A DNA stretch of 9,689 nucleotides, from assembly GCA_016934695.1 (NCBI GenBank), contig JAFGSH010000230.1:1-9689 (forward strand), written 5' to 3'. Of this stretch, positions 1-5,667 are shown one piece after another (within the stretch, counting starts at the first letter, position 1; every line of letters begins with the position of its first letter). The notes under the pieces are model-generated. The model was not told where the DNA came from. It saw only the letters and a program-made list of their open reading frames with translations, and ran no database searches. This DNA comes from Deltaproteobacteria bacterium (lineage in GTDB: Bacteria; Desulfobacterota; Syntrophia; Syntrophales; UBA2210). A program made the translations under genes and the position numbers.

Positions 1-309
1 GAAGGCATACCCGTTGATCGCCGCTATGACCGGCTTGGGAAACCGGTCGACCCTCGTCCAGACCGCCTGTCCCTTGGGTCCCGTGATATGGGCGTTGCCG
101 GCGTCGCTCACGTCGAAACCGGCGGAAAACCCCTTTTCGCCGGCCCCTGTAATGACGAGCACCCGTACTTCCTTGTCCTGCTCGGCGGCATCGAGGGCCT
201 TCTCAATATCGACCAGTGTGGCGAGGTTCACCGAGTTTGCCGGCGGTCGATTCAGGGTCAGCGTGGCGATGTGCCCCTGTTTCTCATAGCGTATGGTTTC
301 GAAATCCAT
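1..309 (-). CDS. Enoyl-CoA hydratase/isomerase family protein, N-terminal part (runs off the window)
   Basis: The first 103 residues of a crotonase-fold protein read in one frame from ATG at 309 to base 1 with no stop. Crotonase enzymes hydrate or isomerise acyl-CoA thioesters, mostly in fatty-acid, amino-acid or aromatic degradation. Visible family features are an opening strand (IRYEKQGHIATLTLNRP, residues 6-22), the oxyanion-hole segment GFSAGFDV (60-67), and KPVIAAINGYAF (92-103), which normally runs into a Gly-rich second oxyanion-hole loop beyond the window. The start is supported by a strong purine-rich Shine-Dalgarno sequence (minus strand of 314-323). The catalytic Glu/Asp residues lie in the missing part, so hydratase, isomerase and dehydratase cannot be told apart. 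Upstream lies a promoter, mini-ORF and terminator unit that may control the gene. Confidence 0.92.
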   Translation of the reverse strand, partial: MDFETIRYEKQGHIATLTLNRPPANSVNLATLVDIEKALDAAEQDKEVRVLVITGAGEKGFSAGFDVSDAGNAHITGPKGQAVWTRVDRFPKPVIAAINGYAF

Positions 310-357
310 AAATCTCCCCTCCCTTCCGTTGTCTGATATAGTTTGTTGCCTGCCCGT

Positions 358-394
358 AAAACAAAAAGAGGAAAGGCACATCCGCCTTTCCTCT
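358..394 (-). terminator. Intrinsic terminator between the mini-ORF and the enoyl-CoA hydratase gene
   Basis: On the minus strand a perfect 11-bp stem (AGAGGAAAGGC against GCCTTTCCTCT, plus positions 367-377 and 384-394) with a 6-base loop is followed by TTTTTGTTTT (the T run includes the last stem base). This is a textbook Rho-independent terminator reading leftward. It ends the transcript of the 405-443 mini-ORF and any readthrough from the parvulin gene, 12 bases or so after the mini-ORF stop and about 50 bases before the hydratase start. Confidence 0.85.
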
Positions 395-404
395 CATATA
401 ATGC

Positions 405-443
405 TTACGCACGCGCTGCCAGGATCGCTATGATCGATTTCAT
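405..443 (-). CDS. Possible 12-residue leader peptide MKSIIAILAARA
   Basis: A 13-codon ORF including TAA stop, preceded by AGGGGGG (minus strand of 448-454), which can pair with the anti-Shine-Dalgarno core with one G-U and ends about 5 bases from the ATG. It sits between a consensus-like promoter (480-508) and an intrinsic terminator (358-394). It uses three Ile codons, four Ala codons and one Leu codon. The arrangement promoter, SD, short ORF, terminator, structural gene is that of a transcription attenuator leader, but there is no long run of a single amino acid and I could not find a convincing alternative antiterminator stem. It may instead be a free-standing small peptide or a chance ORF. 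No family is recognised. Confidence 0.4.
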   Translation of the reverse strand: MKSIIAILAARA

Positions 444-479
444 GGAACCCCCCTGTCGCTTTATCCGCTACCGCAGCAC

Positions 480-508
480 CTTCTATAAAGGAATCGGCCG
501 AATGTCAA
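480..508 (-). promoter_or_regulatory. Sigma70-type promoter for the mini-ORF/hydratase leader
   Basis: Minus strand: perfect -35 TTGACA (plus 503-508), 17-base spacer, -10 TAGAAG (plus 480-485, 4 of 6 matches). Transcription would begin near 473, about 30 bases before the mini-ORF ATG at 443. It lies 85 bases past the stop of the parvulin gene, so it makes the leader independent of that gene. Confidence 0.65.
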
Positions 509-592
509 GAAAAGATGCCCGCCCATTCTCACAGCGCCGTGCCCGGCAGACCGCACCGACGGGCGAGCGGCGCCGGCAACCACCCGGCGGAG

Positions 593-1606
593 CTATTCGC
601 TCCCGCCCTGCGGTTCCGCCGCGGAAAGGAATCTCTCTATCTTCGCCTTCCCCTTCAGCCGTTCGACATATTTCTCCGCCTCCTCCCCCGCCTTTGTCCG
701 CTTCAGGTACTGGGTGAGCCGGTCCTTGACCTCATCGTAACTGCTCATGACCTCGGGCTTCTTATCAACCGCCTGTATCAGGTGATAGCCGAAGCTGGTC
801 TCGACGACACCGCTCGTTTCCCCCTTCTTCAGAGAGAAGGCCACATCTTCGAAGGGTTGGACCATCTGCCCGCGGGCGAAGTACCCGAGGTCGCCCCCTT
901 CAGCGCTGCTGGGGCATTCGGAATACTTTTTGGCAAGCTCCGGGAACGGCTTCCCTTCCTTCAGTTCTTTCTGTACCTGCTTGATCTTCTTCAGCGCCTC
1001 GGCCTTCTTCGCCTCGCCTCCCACCGGGTCGATCTTGATCAGGATGTGGCGTGCCTGGACCTTTTCGGGCTGTTTGAAAAGGTCGGGGTTTTTATCGTAA
1101 TAGTCCTTCGATTCCGTATCGGATATCCCGATCGGGTCTATGATCTCCCGGTCGACAAGCTTCTGGATCGCCATCCCTTCACGCAACTGCATCCTCAGGT
1201 CGCTTTCGGTGAGATGCATCTCCGCAAGCATCCCCTCGAAATCTTCCCCCTGGGGAAGCCGCTTCTTTATGTTCGCAAGCCGTTCGTCGATCGTCACCTC
1301 GTCCACCTCTATCCCCTTCCTCTGACTCTCCTGGTAGAGCACCTCGCGGGAAATAAGGTTTTCAAGGATGTCTCTCTTGATCTCGGCAAGCTGCTCATCG
1401 CTCGCCTTATCCAGATCGGCGAACTGCTTCTGCATCATGGACAGCTCTGCGTCGAGATCGCCCTGGGTGATCAATGTCCCGTTGACTATCGCCACCGTGT
1501 CTTCGGAAGGTCTCCCCGCCCCCTTCTCGCATGCCTGAACGGCGAACAACGCGACGACTGCTGTCATAACGAGCACATAGAACCACTTCTGCCGTGCCAT
1601 ACGCAT
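593..1606 (-). CDS. SurA/PrsA-like periplasmic peptidyl-prolyl cis-trans isomerase, probable lipoprotein
   Basis: A 337-residue parvulin-type foldase that would help fold exported proteins outside the inner membrane. Residues 7-25 are a hydrophobic signal segment ending AVQA-C26, a weak but acceptable lipobox, so it is probably lipid-anchored at Cys26 (inference). Residues about 36-180 form a helical SurA_N-like chaperone region opening with the typical VAIVNGTLITQGDLD. Residues about 183-284 are the rotamase domain: VQARHILIK, then FPELAKKYSECPSSAEGGDLGYFARGQMVQPFEDVAFSLKKGE and SFGYHLIQAVDKK in family order. A charged helical tail (290-326) follows, matching the C-terminal helix that packs on the chaperone region. 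ATG at 1606 is preferred over the Met two codons on because AGGAAA lies better spaced before it. It appears monocistronic, with its own weak promoter, and is divergent from the TrhA-family gene. Confidence 0.95.
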   Translation of the reverse strand: MRMARQKWFYVLVMTAVVALFAVQACEKGAGRPSEDTVAIVNGTLITQGDLDAELSMMQKQFADLDKASDEQLAEIKRDILENLISREVLYQESQRKGIEVDEVTIDERLANIKKRLPQGEDFEGMLAEMHLTESDLRMQLREGMAIQKLVDREIIDPIGISDTESKDYYDKNPDLFKQPEKVQARHILIKIDPVGGEAKKAEALKKIKQVQKELKEGKPFPELAKKYSECPSSAEGGDLGYFARGQMVQPFEDVAFSLKKGETSGVVETSFGYHLIQAVDKKPEVMSSYDEVKDRLTQYLKRTKAGEEAEKYVERLKGKAKIERFLSAAEPQGGSE

Positions 1607-1645
1607 CTCACATTTCCTTTCCTGTTCGAATAAACCATCTAGCTC

Positions 1646-1673
1646 CTTCTACAACAATGGGGACGGAATGCAA
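1646..1673 (-). promoter_or_regulatory. Probable promoter of the parvulin gene
   Basis: Minus strand: -35 TTGCAT (plus 1668-1673), 16-base spacer, -10 TAGAAG (plus 1646-1651), giving a start near 1639, about 33 bases before the ATG. The -35 is poor (3 of 6), but the -10 and the following GG are the same as in the leader promoter at 480-508. Confidence 0.4.
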
Positions 1674-1740
1674 GTGTTTTCTTGTGTTTTTGGTTACGAT
1701 CCCCCCCTTTTCTTCAGCCACCGTGCATCTCAGTTATCCG

Positions 1741-1769
1741 TTGACAACATATCAGGGAATGACTAGTAT
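1741..1769 (+). promoter_or_regulatory. Sigma70 promoter for the TrhA-family/cpYpsA pair
   Basis: Perfect -35 TTGACA (1741-1746), 17-base spacer, -10 TAGTAT (1764-1769). The predicted start near 1776 leaves a 75-base leader before the ATG at 1851. It is divergent from the parvulin promoter, with about 67 bases between the two -35 boxes, so the pair may share regulators. Confidence 0.65.
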
Positions 1770-1850
1770 GGGGGTCCGGTTTCAAAGGTGCGGGATTCGA
1801 GCCGAAGACATGCCGGCCGCGCGCCGCCGTCCCGACAGGAGAACACCGCT

Positions 1851-2501
1851 ATGATACGATTGAAGGATCCCGTGAGCGGGCTGACCCATTTCATAGGGCT
1901 CGTCCTCGCCGTGGTGGGGCTGGTATTTTTGATATGGGGCTCGACGCACCCCGTCAGGCCCGTCCATATCGTGGCCTTCTCCATCTTCGGGGCGGGAATG
2001 ATCCTCCTCTATACGGCGAGCACCCTGTATCACTGGCTCCCCGTTTCGGACAGGATCGCCCAGCGCCTCCGGAAGATCGACCACATGATGATCTTCATCC
2101 TGATAGCCGCCACCTATACCCCCGTCTGCCTGATCCCTCTGAGGGGCGCCTGGGGGTGGAGCCTCTTCGGCGTCATCTGGGGGCTGACCGTGATCGGCAT
2201 CATCATGACGGTTTTCTGGACGCGAGCCCCGCGGTGGCTCTACACACTCATCTATATCGCAACCGGGTGGATGGCTGTGGTGGCTATCTGGCCTCTTGTG
2301 CAAGCCCTTCACCTCGGGGGGGTGGCATGGCTCCTCATCGGCGGGCTGTCCTATACCGCGGGCGCCGTGATCTACGCGATCAAGAGGCCCAACCCCTGGC
2401 CCCGCATTATCGGGTTTCACGAGATATTCCACGTCTTCGTCATGATGGGGACCTTCTCCCACTTCTGGATGATGTACCGCTATGTCATGCCCTTCAGCTA
2501 G
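1851..2501 (+). CDS. trhA: TrhA/hemolysin III family seven-helix membrane protein
   Basis: A 216-residue integral membrane protein of the hemolysin III/YqfA family, related to eukaryotic PAQR receptors in the CREST superfamily. Bacterial members have been linked to membrane lipid homeostasis; the name hemolysin is historical and implies nothing about toxicity here. About seven hydrophobic helices are visible. The metal-site residues of the superfamily are all present: S57-x3-H61 (STLYH), D77 in the motif DHMMIFILIAATYTP, and H190-x3-H194 (HEIFH) in the last helix. ATG at 1851 is chosen because AGGAG (1837-1841) lies 9 bases upstream and the protein then opens with the usual DPVSGLTHFIG; an upstream in-frame GTG at 1788 would add 21 unlikely residues. 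Its 3' end overlaps the next gene by 20 bases. Confidence 0.95.
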   Translation: MIRLKDPVSGLTHFIGLVLAVVGLVFLIWGSTHPVRPVHIVAFSIFGAGMILLYTASTLYHWLPVSDRIAQRLRKIDHMMIFILIAATYTPVCLIPLRGAWGWSLFGVIWGLTVIGIIMTVFWTRAPRWLYTLIYIATGWMAVVAIWPLVQALHLGGVAWLLIGGLSYTAGAVIYAIKRPNPWPRIIGFHEIFHVFVMMGTFSHFWMMYRYVMPFS

Positions 2502-2991
2502 AGACATTCCCGAAGAGGTGAAAGGCAGGATCGAAAAGATCGTATCAGGCGGGCAGACCGGCGCGGATCGGGCCGCCCTCGATGCCGCAATCAGGCTCGG
2601 CATCCCCCACGGAGGGTGGATACCGAAAGGGCGGAGAACTGAAGGAGGATTCCTCCCCGCCAGGTATCACATGCGGGAGATGCCCACCGCCGACTATGCA
2701 GCCCGAACGGAGCGGAATGTTCTCGATTCGGACGGCACCTTGATCGTCTCCCACGGCTCGCTCGACGGGGGTTCCGCACTGACGGAGGCATTCGCCGAAC
2801 AGCACGGACGTCCCCATATCCACCTTGATATGGACAGGCTGCCGGTACGTGAGGCGGCGGATGCCCTGAAGAGATGGATCTCAGACAACGCGATCCGGGT
2901 CCTGAATGTCGCGGGCCCGCGGGAGAGCAGGGACCCCGACATCTACCGGGTGACGGCGGCGGTCCTGGAAACCCTTTTCAGGGAGGAGTGA
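2482..2991 (+). CDS. Putative molybdenum carrier / circularly permuted YpsA (SLOG-like) protein
   Basis: A soluble protein of about 169 residues in the family annotated as putative molybdenum carrier (PF12694 from memory), a Rossmann-like relative of YpsA and the SLOG nucleotide-derivative binders. Visible motifs are the phosphate-binding-type loop KIVSGGQTGADRAALDAAI (19-37), HGGWIPKGRRTEGG (43-56), the segment TERNVLDSDGTLIVS (76-90), a second Gly motif GGSALTEAFA (96-105), and a C-terminal LNVAGPRES (141-149). No catalytic role is established for these proteins. The start is uncertain: ATG at 2482 overlaps the upstream gene by 20 bases and has no clear Shine-Dalgarno site, which suggests translational coupling; GTG at 2518 (giving VKGRIEKIVSGG) is closer to the usual family start but also poorly served. 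It is probably co-transcribed with the TrhA-family gene. Confidence 0.88.
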   Translation: MSCPSARDIPEEVKGRIEKIVSGGQTGADRAALDAAIRLGIPHGGWIPKGRRTEGGFLPARYHMREMPTADYAARTERNVLDSDGTLIVSHGSLDGGSALTEAFAEQHGRPHIHLDMDRLPVREAADALKRWISDNAIRVLNVAGPRESRDPDIYRVTAAVLETLFREE

Positions 2992-3038
2992 AAAGGAAGG
3001 GGTAAGACGGCGAGAGACCCTTGCGCAACGACCGATTC

Positions 3039-3150
3039 TGTCATTTCGAATCCCGATTCATCGGGATGAGAAATCTTCAATACAGTAAAACCTCATAGAT
3101 TTCCCCCTTTCGGGGACTATAGCTCGTCGCTTACGCTTCTCGAAATGACA
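3039..3150. repeat. 112-bp fold-back (palindromic) intergenic repeat
   Basis: Perfect 11-bp terminal inverted repeats TGTCATTTCGA (3039-3049) and TCGAAATGACA (3140-3150) enclose further inverted pairs: ATCCCGAT against ATCGGGAT (3050-3067), GAAATCT against AGATTTC (3070-3076 and 3097-3103), and a small CCCC/GGGG hairpin (3102-3114). There is no ORF of note. The nested symmetry can fold into one long branched hairpin. From memory, elements with these same ends are scattered between genes in many deltaproteobacterial genomes, like REP or MITE sequences; I cannot confirm copy number here. It lies between the 3' ends of two convergent genes, where it could act as a transcript boundary. Confidence 0.75.
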
Positions 3151-3208
3151 TGGTGCCAAGGGTGAGGCGATTCATCTTAATATCGGCATCACCCCCGTTT
3201 TTCCCGAA

Positions 3209-4390
3209 TCAGATTGTTACGACGCGGTTGCGCCCGGCCTCCTTCCCCTGATACATGGCGGCATCGGCCCGCTGGACTGCGGCGTTCAAATCATGATCAT
3301 CCGGCAGGAGTTGGGTGACGCCGATGGTGGCGGTGATCCGTACGGCAGCCGCCCCGACGTCGATATCGGTGGATGCAAGCGCCTCCAGGATCCGGTTGCC
3401 GGTCACGGCCGCACCGTCACAGGTGGCTTCGGGCAGCAAGATGATGAATTCTTCTCCACCCAGGCGTCCAATGATATCCATCGACCGGACGTTTTTACGT
3501 ATCAGATCTGCCGTCCGGCGCAGCACCTCGTCGCCTGCCTCGTGACCGTAGATGTCATTGACCTCCTTGAAATGGTCAAGATCGGCAATGCACACGGATA
3601 AGGGCGAGCCCAAACGCCTGGCCCGTTCGATCTCGTGTCTGAAAAGCATCTCGTACTCACGGCGGTTGTAAAGCCCGGTCAGGGGATCCGTGGCGGCCAT
3701 TTCCTTGAGTTTCAGTTCCAGCTTGTGACGGCGGTCAATCTCCAGCTCCAGTTCTTGATTGATTTTCTCCGCCTTTGACAGCAGGGTAAACTGCCTGCGC
3801 TGGAGGAGATTCAGCCGGATGGCCGTCGCTGCACCCAAGACAAAGGGCAGCATCAGCAGAAAAAACAGGCCGATGAGGTTGGCTTTGGACGTCCCCATCA
3901 CCCAGCGGGTCGCCATGGTAATCACAACGCCGTAGAGGCCCCCGGTGAAGGCCAGGCTGAACCGGATGGGGACGAACATAAAAAGCCCCATGATCTGGAT
4001 CATGATGACGCCGACAGTCCAGACGACGATATCCGGCCGATAGTAAAACTCCATCATAAATCCGGAGAATCCTACGATGACAATGACGGTGATAACATTA
4101 CTGATGGTAAAGAAATCCGTCTCGGGTCTGATGCCGAACACAACGGCCAAAAGCGACAGGACGATGATGAGCCGGTAGGACAGGAGATGGTAGAACGGCT
4201 GGGTCGGTCCCAGCGCCGTCCAGTCGGGCACTGCGAAGAGGAGCAGCAAGGCGCCCCATACAAACAGGACAGCCCGCAACTGCCGGTTGATCACGTCCTG
4301 CATGTGTCTCTGGAAAGCCAGCTCCGTATCCCGGTTTGCAAACTCGGCCAGCCACCATGTTGTTTTGTATTCGTCGGATGCAGTTGTCAC
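3209..4390 (-). CDS. Membrane-bound diguanylate cyclase (GGDEF)
   Basis: Makes the second messenger c-di-GMP from two GTP at the inner membrane. Numbered from the chosen GTG start (4390), residues about 1-35 are a cytoplasmic N-terminal segment, followed by about six hydrophobic helices up to about 210, a short coiled coil (SKAEKINQELELEIDRRHKLELKLKEM), and a C-terminal GGDEF domain opening with ATDPLTGLYNRREYE. The active site is GGEEF (from about 311), with the metal/substrate segment DLDHFKEVNDIYGHEAGDEVL before it. RSMD lies five residues ahead of GGEEF, which is the RxxD inhibitory I-site, so product feedback is likely. No EAL or HD-GYP domain is present. The start is uncertain: the frame is open back into the upstream gene to 4555, but that stretch reads like noncoding sequence; ATG at 4303 is another option. 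The signal sensed by the membrane domain is unknown. Confidence 0.95.
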   Translation of the reverse strand: MTTASDEYKTTWWLAEFANRDTELAFQRHMQDVINRQLRAVLFVWGALLLLFAVPDWTALGPTQPFYHLLSYRLIIVLSLLAVVFGIRPETDFFTISNVITVIVIVGFSGFMMEFYYRPDIVVWTVGVIMIQIMGLFMFVPIRFSLAFTGGLYGVVITMATRWVMGTSKANLIGLFFLLMLPFVLGAATAIRLNLLQRRQFTLLSKAEKINQELELEIDRRHKLELKLKEMAATDPLTGLYNRREYEMLFRHEIERARRLGSPLSVCIADLDHFKEVNDIYGHEAGDEVLRRTADLIRKNVRSMDIIGRLGGEEFIILLPEATCDGAAVTGNRILEALASTDIDVGAAAVRITATIGVTQLLPDDHDLNAAVQRADAAMYQGKEAGRNRVVTI

Positions 4391-4434
4391 AATCAAGAAT
4401 CTCAAGCAAAAACCGAGCCGGTTTGCTGCATTGC

Positions 4435-4444
4435 GAATCGATTC
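4435..4444. other. 10-bp palindrome upstream of the diguanylate cyclase
   Basis: GAATCGATTC is a perfect palindrome in the 107-base gap between the beta-barrel and cyclase genes, about 45 bases before the chosen cyclase start. It could be an operator, or chance. I see no good promoter in this gap, so the cyclase may be read from the beta-barrel gene's promoter. Confidence 0.2.
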
Positions 4445-4497
4445 AAAGGGAAAAAGCGGCGGCGGCTGTTTTTTCCAACACAAGAATGCCGTCCCTG

Positions 4498-5319
4498 TTA
4501 AAAGATGATCCCTATCTTCAACCCGATCTCCGTCGTATCGTTCTCCGGTTCCCATCCATATCCGACAATAACGCCTGAATATGTTATGTTTCTTACCTCG
4601 GATTTATCGATATCCCAGTACCGTATGTAGGGTTCTATCAGCAGACGTGTCGTCTCTCCCTTTCTGAGCAGTTTGATGGACCCCCTCGCCCCGTAGCCGT
4701 CGTTCTGATCATTCTCCATGTCGCCGAAGCTCGGGTTTGCATCGCTCAGGTGACTCTTCTGCACCCCCTTCCAGAAGATGTCATACTCGGCCGTAAAGCC
4801 CCAGGACCAGTTGTTGCCGAAATCATGCATAAGCTCGATCCCGATGGGGCTGTAATAATAATTCGATTCCCTCTCATACCCCTTATGCCCCGTCGATGTT
4901 GTCATCCCGGCGGAGTCGTCATTGAGGTACCGATAACCCAAGCCGATATAGGGCGTCAGAACCGTGGCGCTGTCGATCTGAAAATCGGAGCCGAACAAGA
5001 ACCGCAGCTCGAAGAGATAGTCATCGATGTCGTCCATCTTTCCCGTACTGGTGCTCGTATAGTCGACCTGGCCGGCGGCGTACCGTCCCTCTATCCTGAA
5101 CATATGATCCGCCCGGTGGGTATACGAGGCACAGATGCCGTACATGACGCCTTCGTTCTCCATGATGCCGGGCTCTTCGTACCGGATGTCGGAGACCTCG
5201 AACCCGATCTCCCATGTGCCCGGTGATTGCGCGAAGCCGGGGATGACAAGAAACAGCAGAAATAAAACCACCAGGATTACCGTTGAAATAAGGCTTATAT
5301 TGTTTTTTCCGTACCTCAT
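4498..5319 (-). CDS. Outer-membrane beta-barrel protein of unknown function
   Basis: A 273-residue exported protein. Residues 1-30 are a signal peptide (Lys near the N-terminus, a long hydrophobic core ISTVILVVLFLLFLVIPGFA) with likely cleavage at GFA-Q31. The mature part alternates polar and aromatic residues in short strands such as RIEGRYAAGQVDY, TPYIGLGYRYLND, WSWGFTAEYDIFW and EIGLKIGIIF, with acidic and Gly/Asn-rich turns, and ends in Phe as expected of the BAM-recognised beta-signal. I count about 10-12 possible strands, but this is approximate. No specific family or substrate is recognised; it is not an obvious OmpA (no peptidoglycan domain). ATG at 5319 has GGGGAGG about 8 bases upstream, and is preferred to the in-frame TTG at 5349. 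The downstream diguanylate cyclase lies 107 bases away in the same direction. Confidence 0.85.
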   Translation of the reverse strand: MRYGKNNISLISTVILVVLFLLFLVIPGFAQSPGTWEIGFEVSDIRYEEPGIMENEGVMYGICASYTHRADHMFRIEGRYAAGQVDYTSTSTGKMDDIDDYLFELRFLFGSDFQIDSATVLTPYIGLGYRYLNDDSAGMTTSTGHKGYERESNYYYSPIGIELMHDFGNNWSWGFTAEYDIFWKGVQKSHLSDANPSFGDMENDQNDGYGARGSIKLLRKGETTRLLIEPYIRYWDIDKSEVRNITYSGVIVGYGWEPENDTTEIGLKIGIIF

Positions 5320-5481
5320 TCTGTCCACCTCCCCAGCATTTTTATCCAAAAATAAACAGGGCGTTGTTTCTATTGAGTTTAAAAATAAATCTGCCCCTTT
5401 TTACCCCTAATTTTTTTAATTTTTTCCTTTTTCATTCAGGGTGGCAAAAAGCAAGACCTGACCCCATATAAACCCATATAC
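5320..5481. other. AT-rich upstream region of the beta-barrel gene
   Basis: Bases 5345-5435 are strikingly AT-rich, with A and T tracts (5409-5430) of the kind that bind nucleoid proteins or act as promoter UP elements. No convincing -35/-10 pair for the minus-strand gene could be fixed. At 5439-5465 lies a sequence whose minus strand begins GGGGTCAGGTCTTGC, which I recall as a recurring intergenic motif in deltaproteobacterial genomes, followed by two copies of CCCATATA (5463-5470, 5473-5480). No gene is seen here. Confidence 0.4.
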
Positions 5482-5485
5482 TACC

Positions 5486-5527
5486 AAAAACAAAAGCCCC
5501 ATCTCTCTTTGTGAGAAACAGGGCTTT
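5486..5527 (-). terminator. Intrinsic terminator downstream of radC and the candidate small RNA
   Basis: Minus strand: AAAGCCCT (plus 5520-5527) pairs with GGGGCTTT (plus 5493-5500), with an inner TCTC/GAGA pairing in the loop, followed by TTTTGTTTTT. The T tract exists only for leftward transcription. It is about 140 bases past the radC stop and about 165 bases before the beta-barrel start, so it separates these two units. Confidence 0.8.
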
Positions 5528-5604
5528 GGATGATCAGGCCATAATCCCCTCCAGGTTACAGCTGTTCACACACGGGTACTCTACCAAAAATTTCAATGAA
5601 GCAT
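5486..5604 (-). ncRNA. Candidate small RNA of about 120 nt in the radC 3' region
   Basis: A perfect -35 TTGACA with 17-base spacing to TAGAGG (5611-5639, minus strand) would start a transcript near 5604 that ends at the terminator 5486-5527. Within it are a small GGTA/TACC hairpin and a strong Shine-Dalgarno-like GGAGGGG (plus 5546-5552) followed by ATG GCC TGA (plus 5534-5542), a two-codon start-stop frame just before the terminator. I recognise no known RNA family. It could equally be the untranslated 3' end of the radC transcript. Confidence 0.35.
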
Positions 5605-5610
5605 GCCAAC

Positions 5611-5639
5611 CCTCTAACTCCGTTGGGGTATCCTGTCAA
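5611..5639 (-). promoter_or_regulatory. Promoter-like site downstream of radC
   Basis: Minus strand: -35 TTGACA (plus 5634-5639), 17-base spacer, -10 TAGAGG (plus 5611-5616; only 3 of 6 matches). The perfect -35 and exact spacing support it, the -10 is poor. No gene of normal size follows before the terminator at 5486-5527. Confidence 0.45.
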
Positions 5640-5667
5640 GAAATATTATGTTGATGTTTCCAATCGC

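Noticed and set aside
571..595. GC-rich hairpins around the parvulin stop codon as a terminator
   Set aside because: CGCCGG/CCGGCG and a bulged GGCGGAGC stem exist, but no T tract follows on the minus strand. The terminator at 358-394 is the first good one.
515..1633. A 372-residue open frame on the plus strand
   Set aside because: Antisense to the parvulin gene, with Leu/His-rich low-complexity translation and no recognisable domain.
1782..2603. A 273-residue open frame on the minus strand
   Set aside because: Antisense to the TrhA-family gene; the translation is His/Asp/Pro-rich with no plausible fold.
5528..5667. A tRNA or known structured RNA downstream of radC
   Set aside because: No cloverleaf, T-loop sequence or anticodon arm could be drawn, and it does not match the 6S, SRP or c-di-GMP riboswitch consensus as I remember them. 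Kept only as a candidate small RNA.
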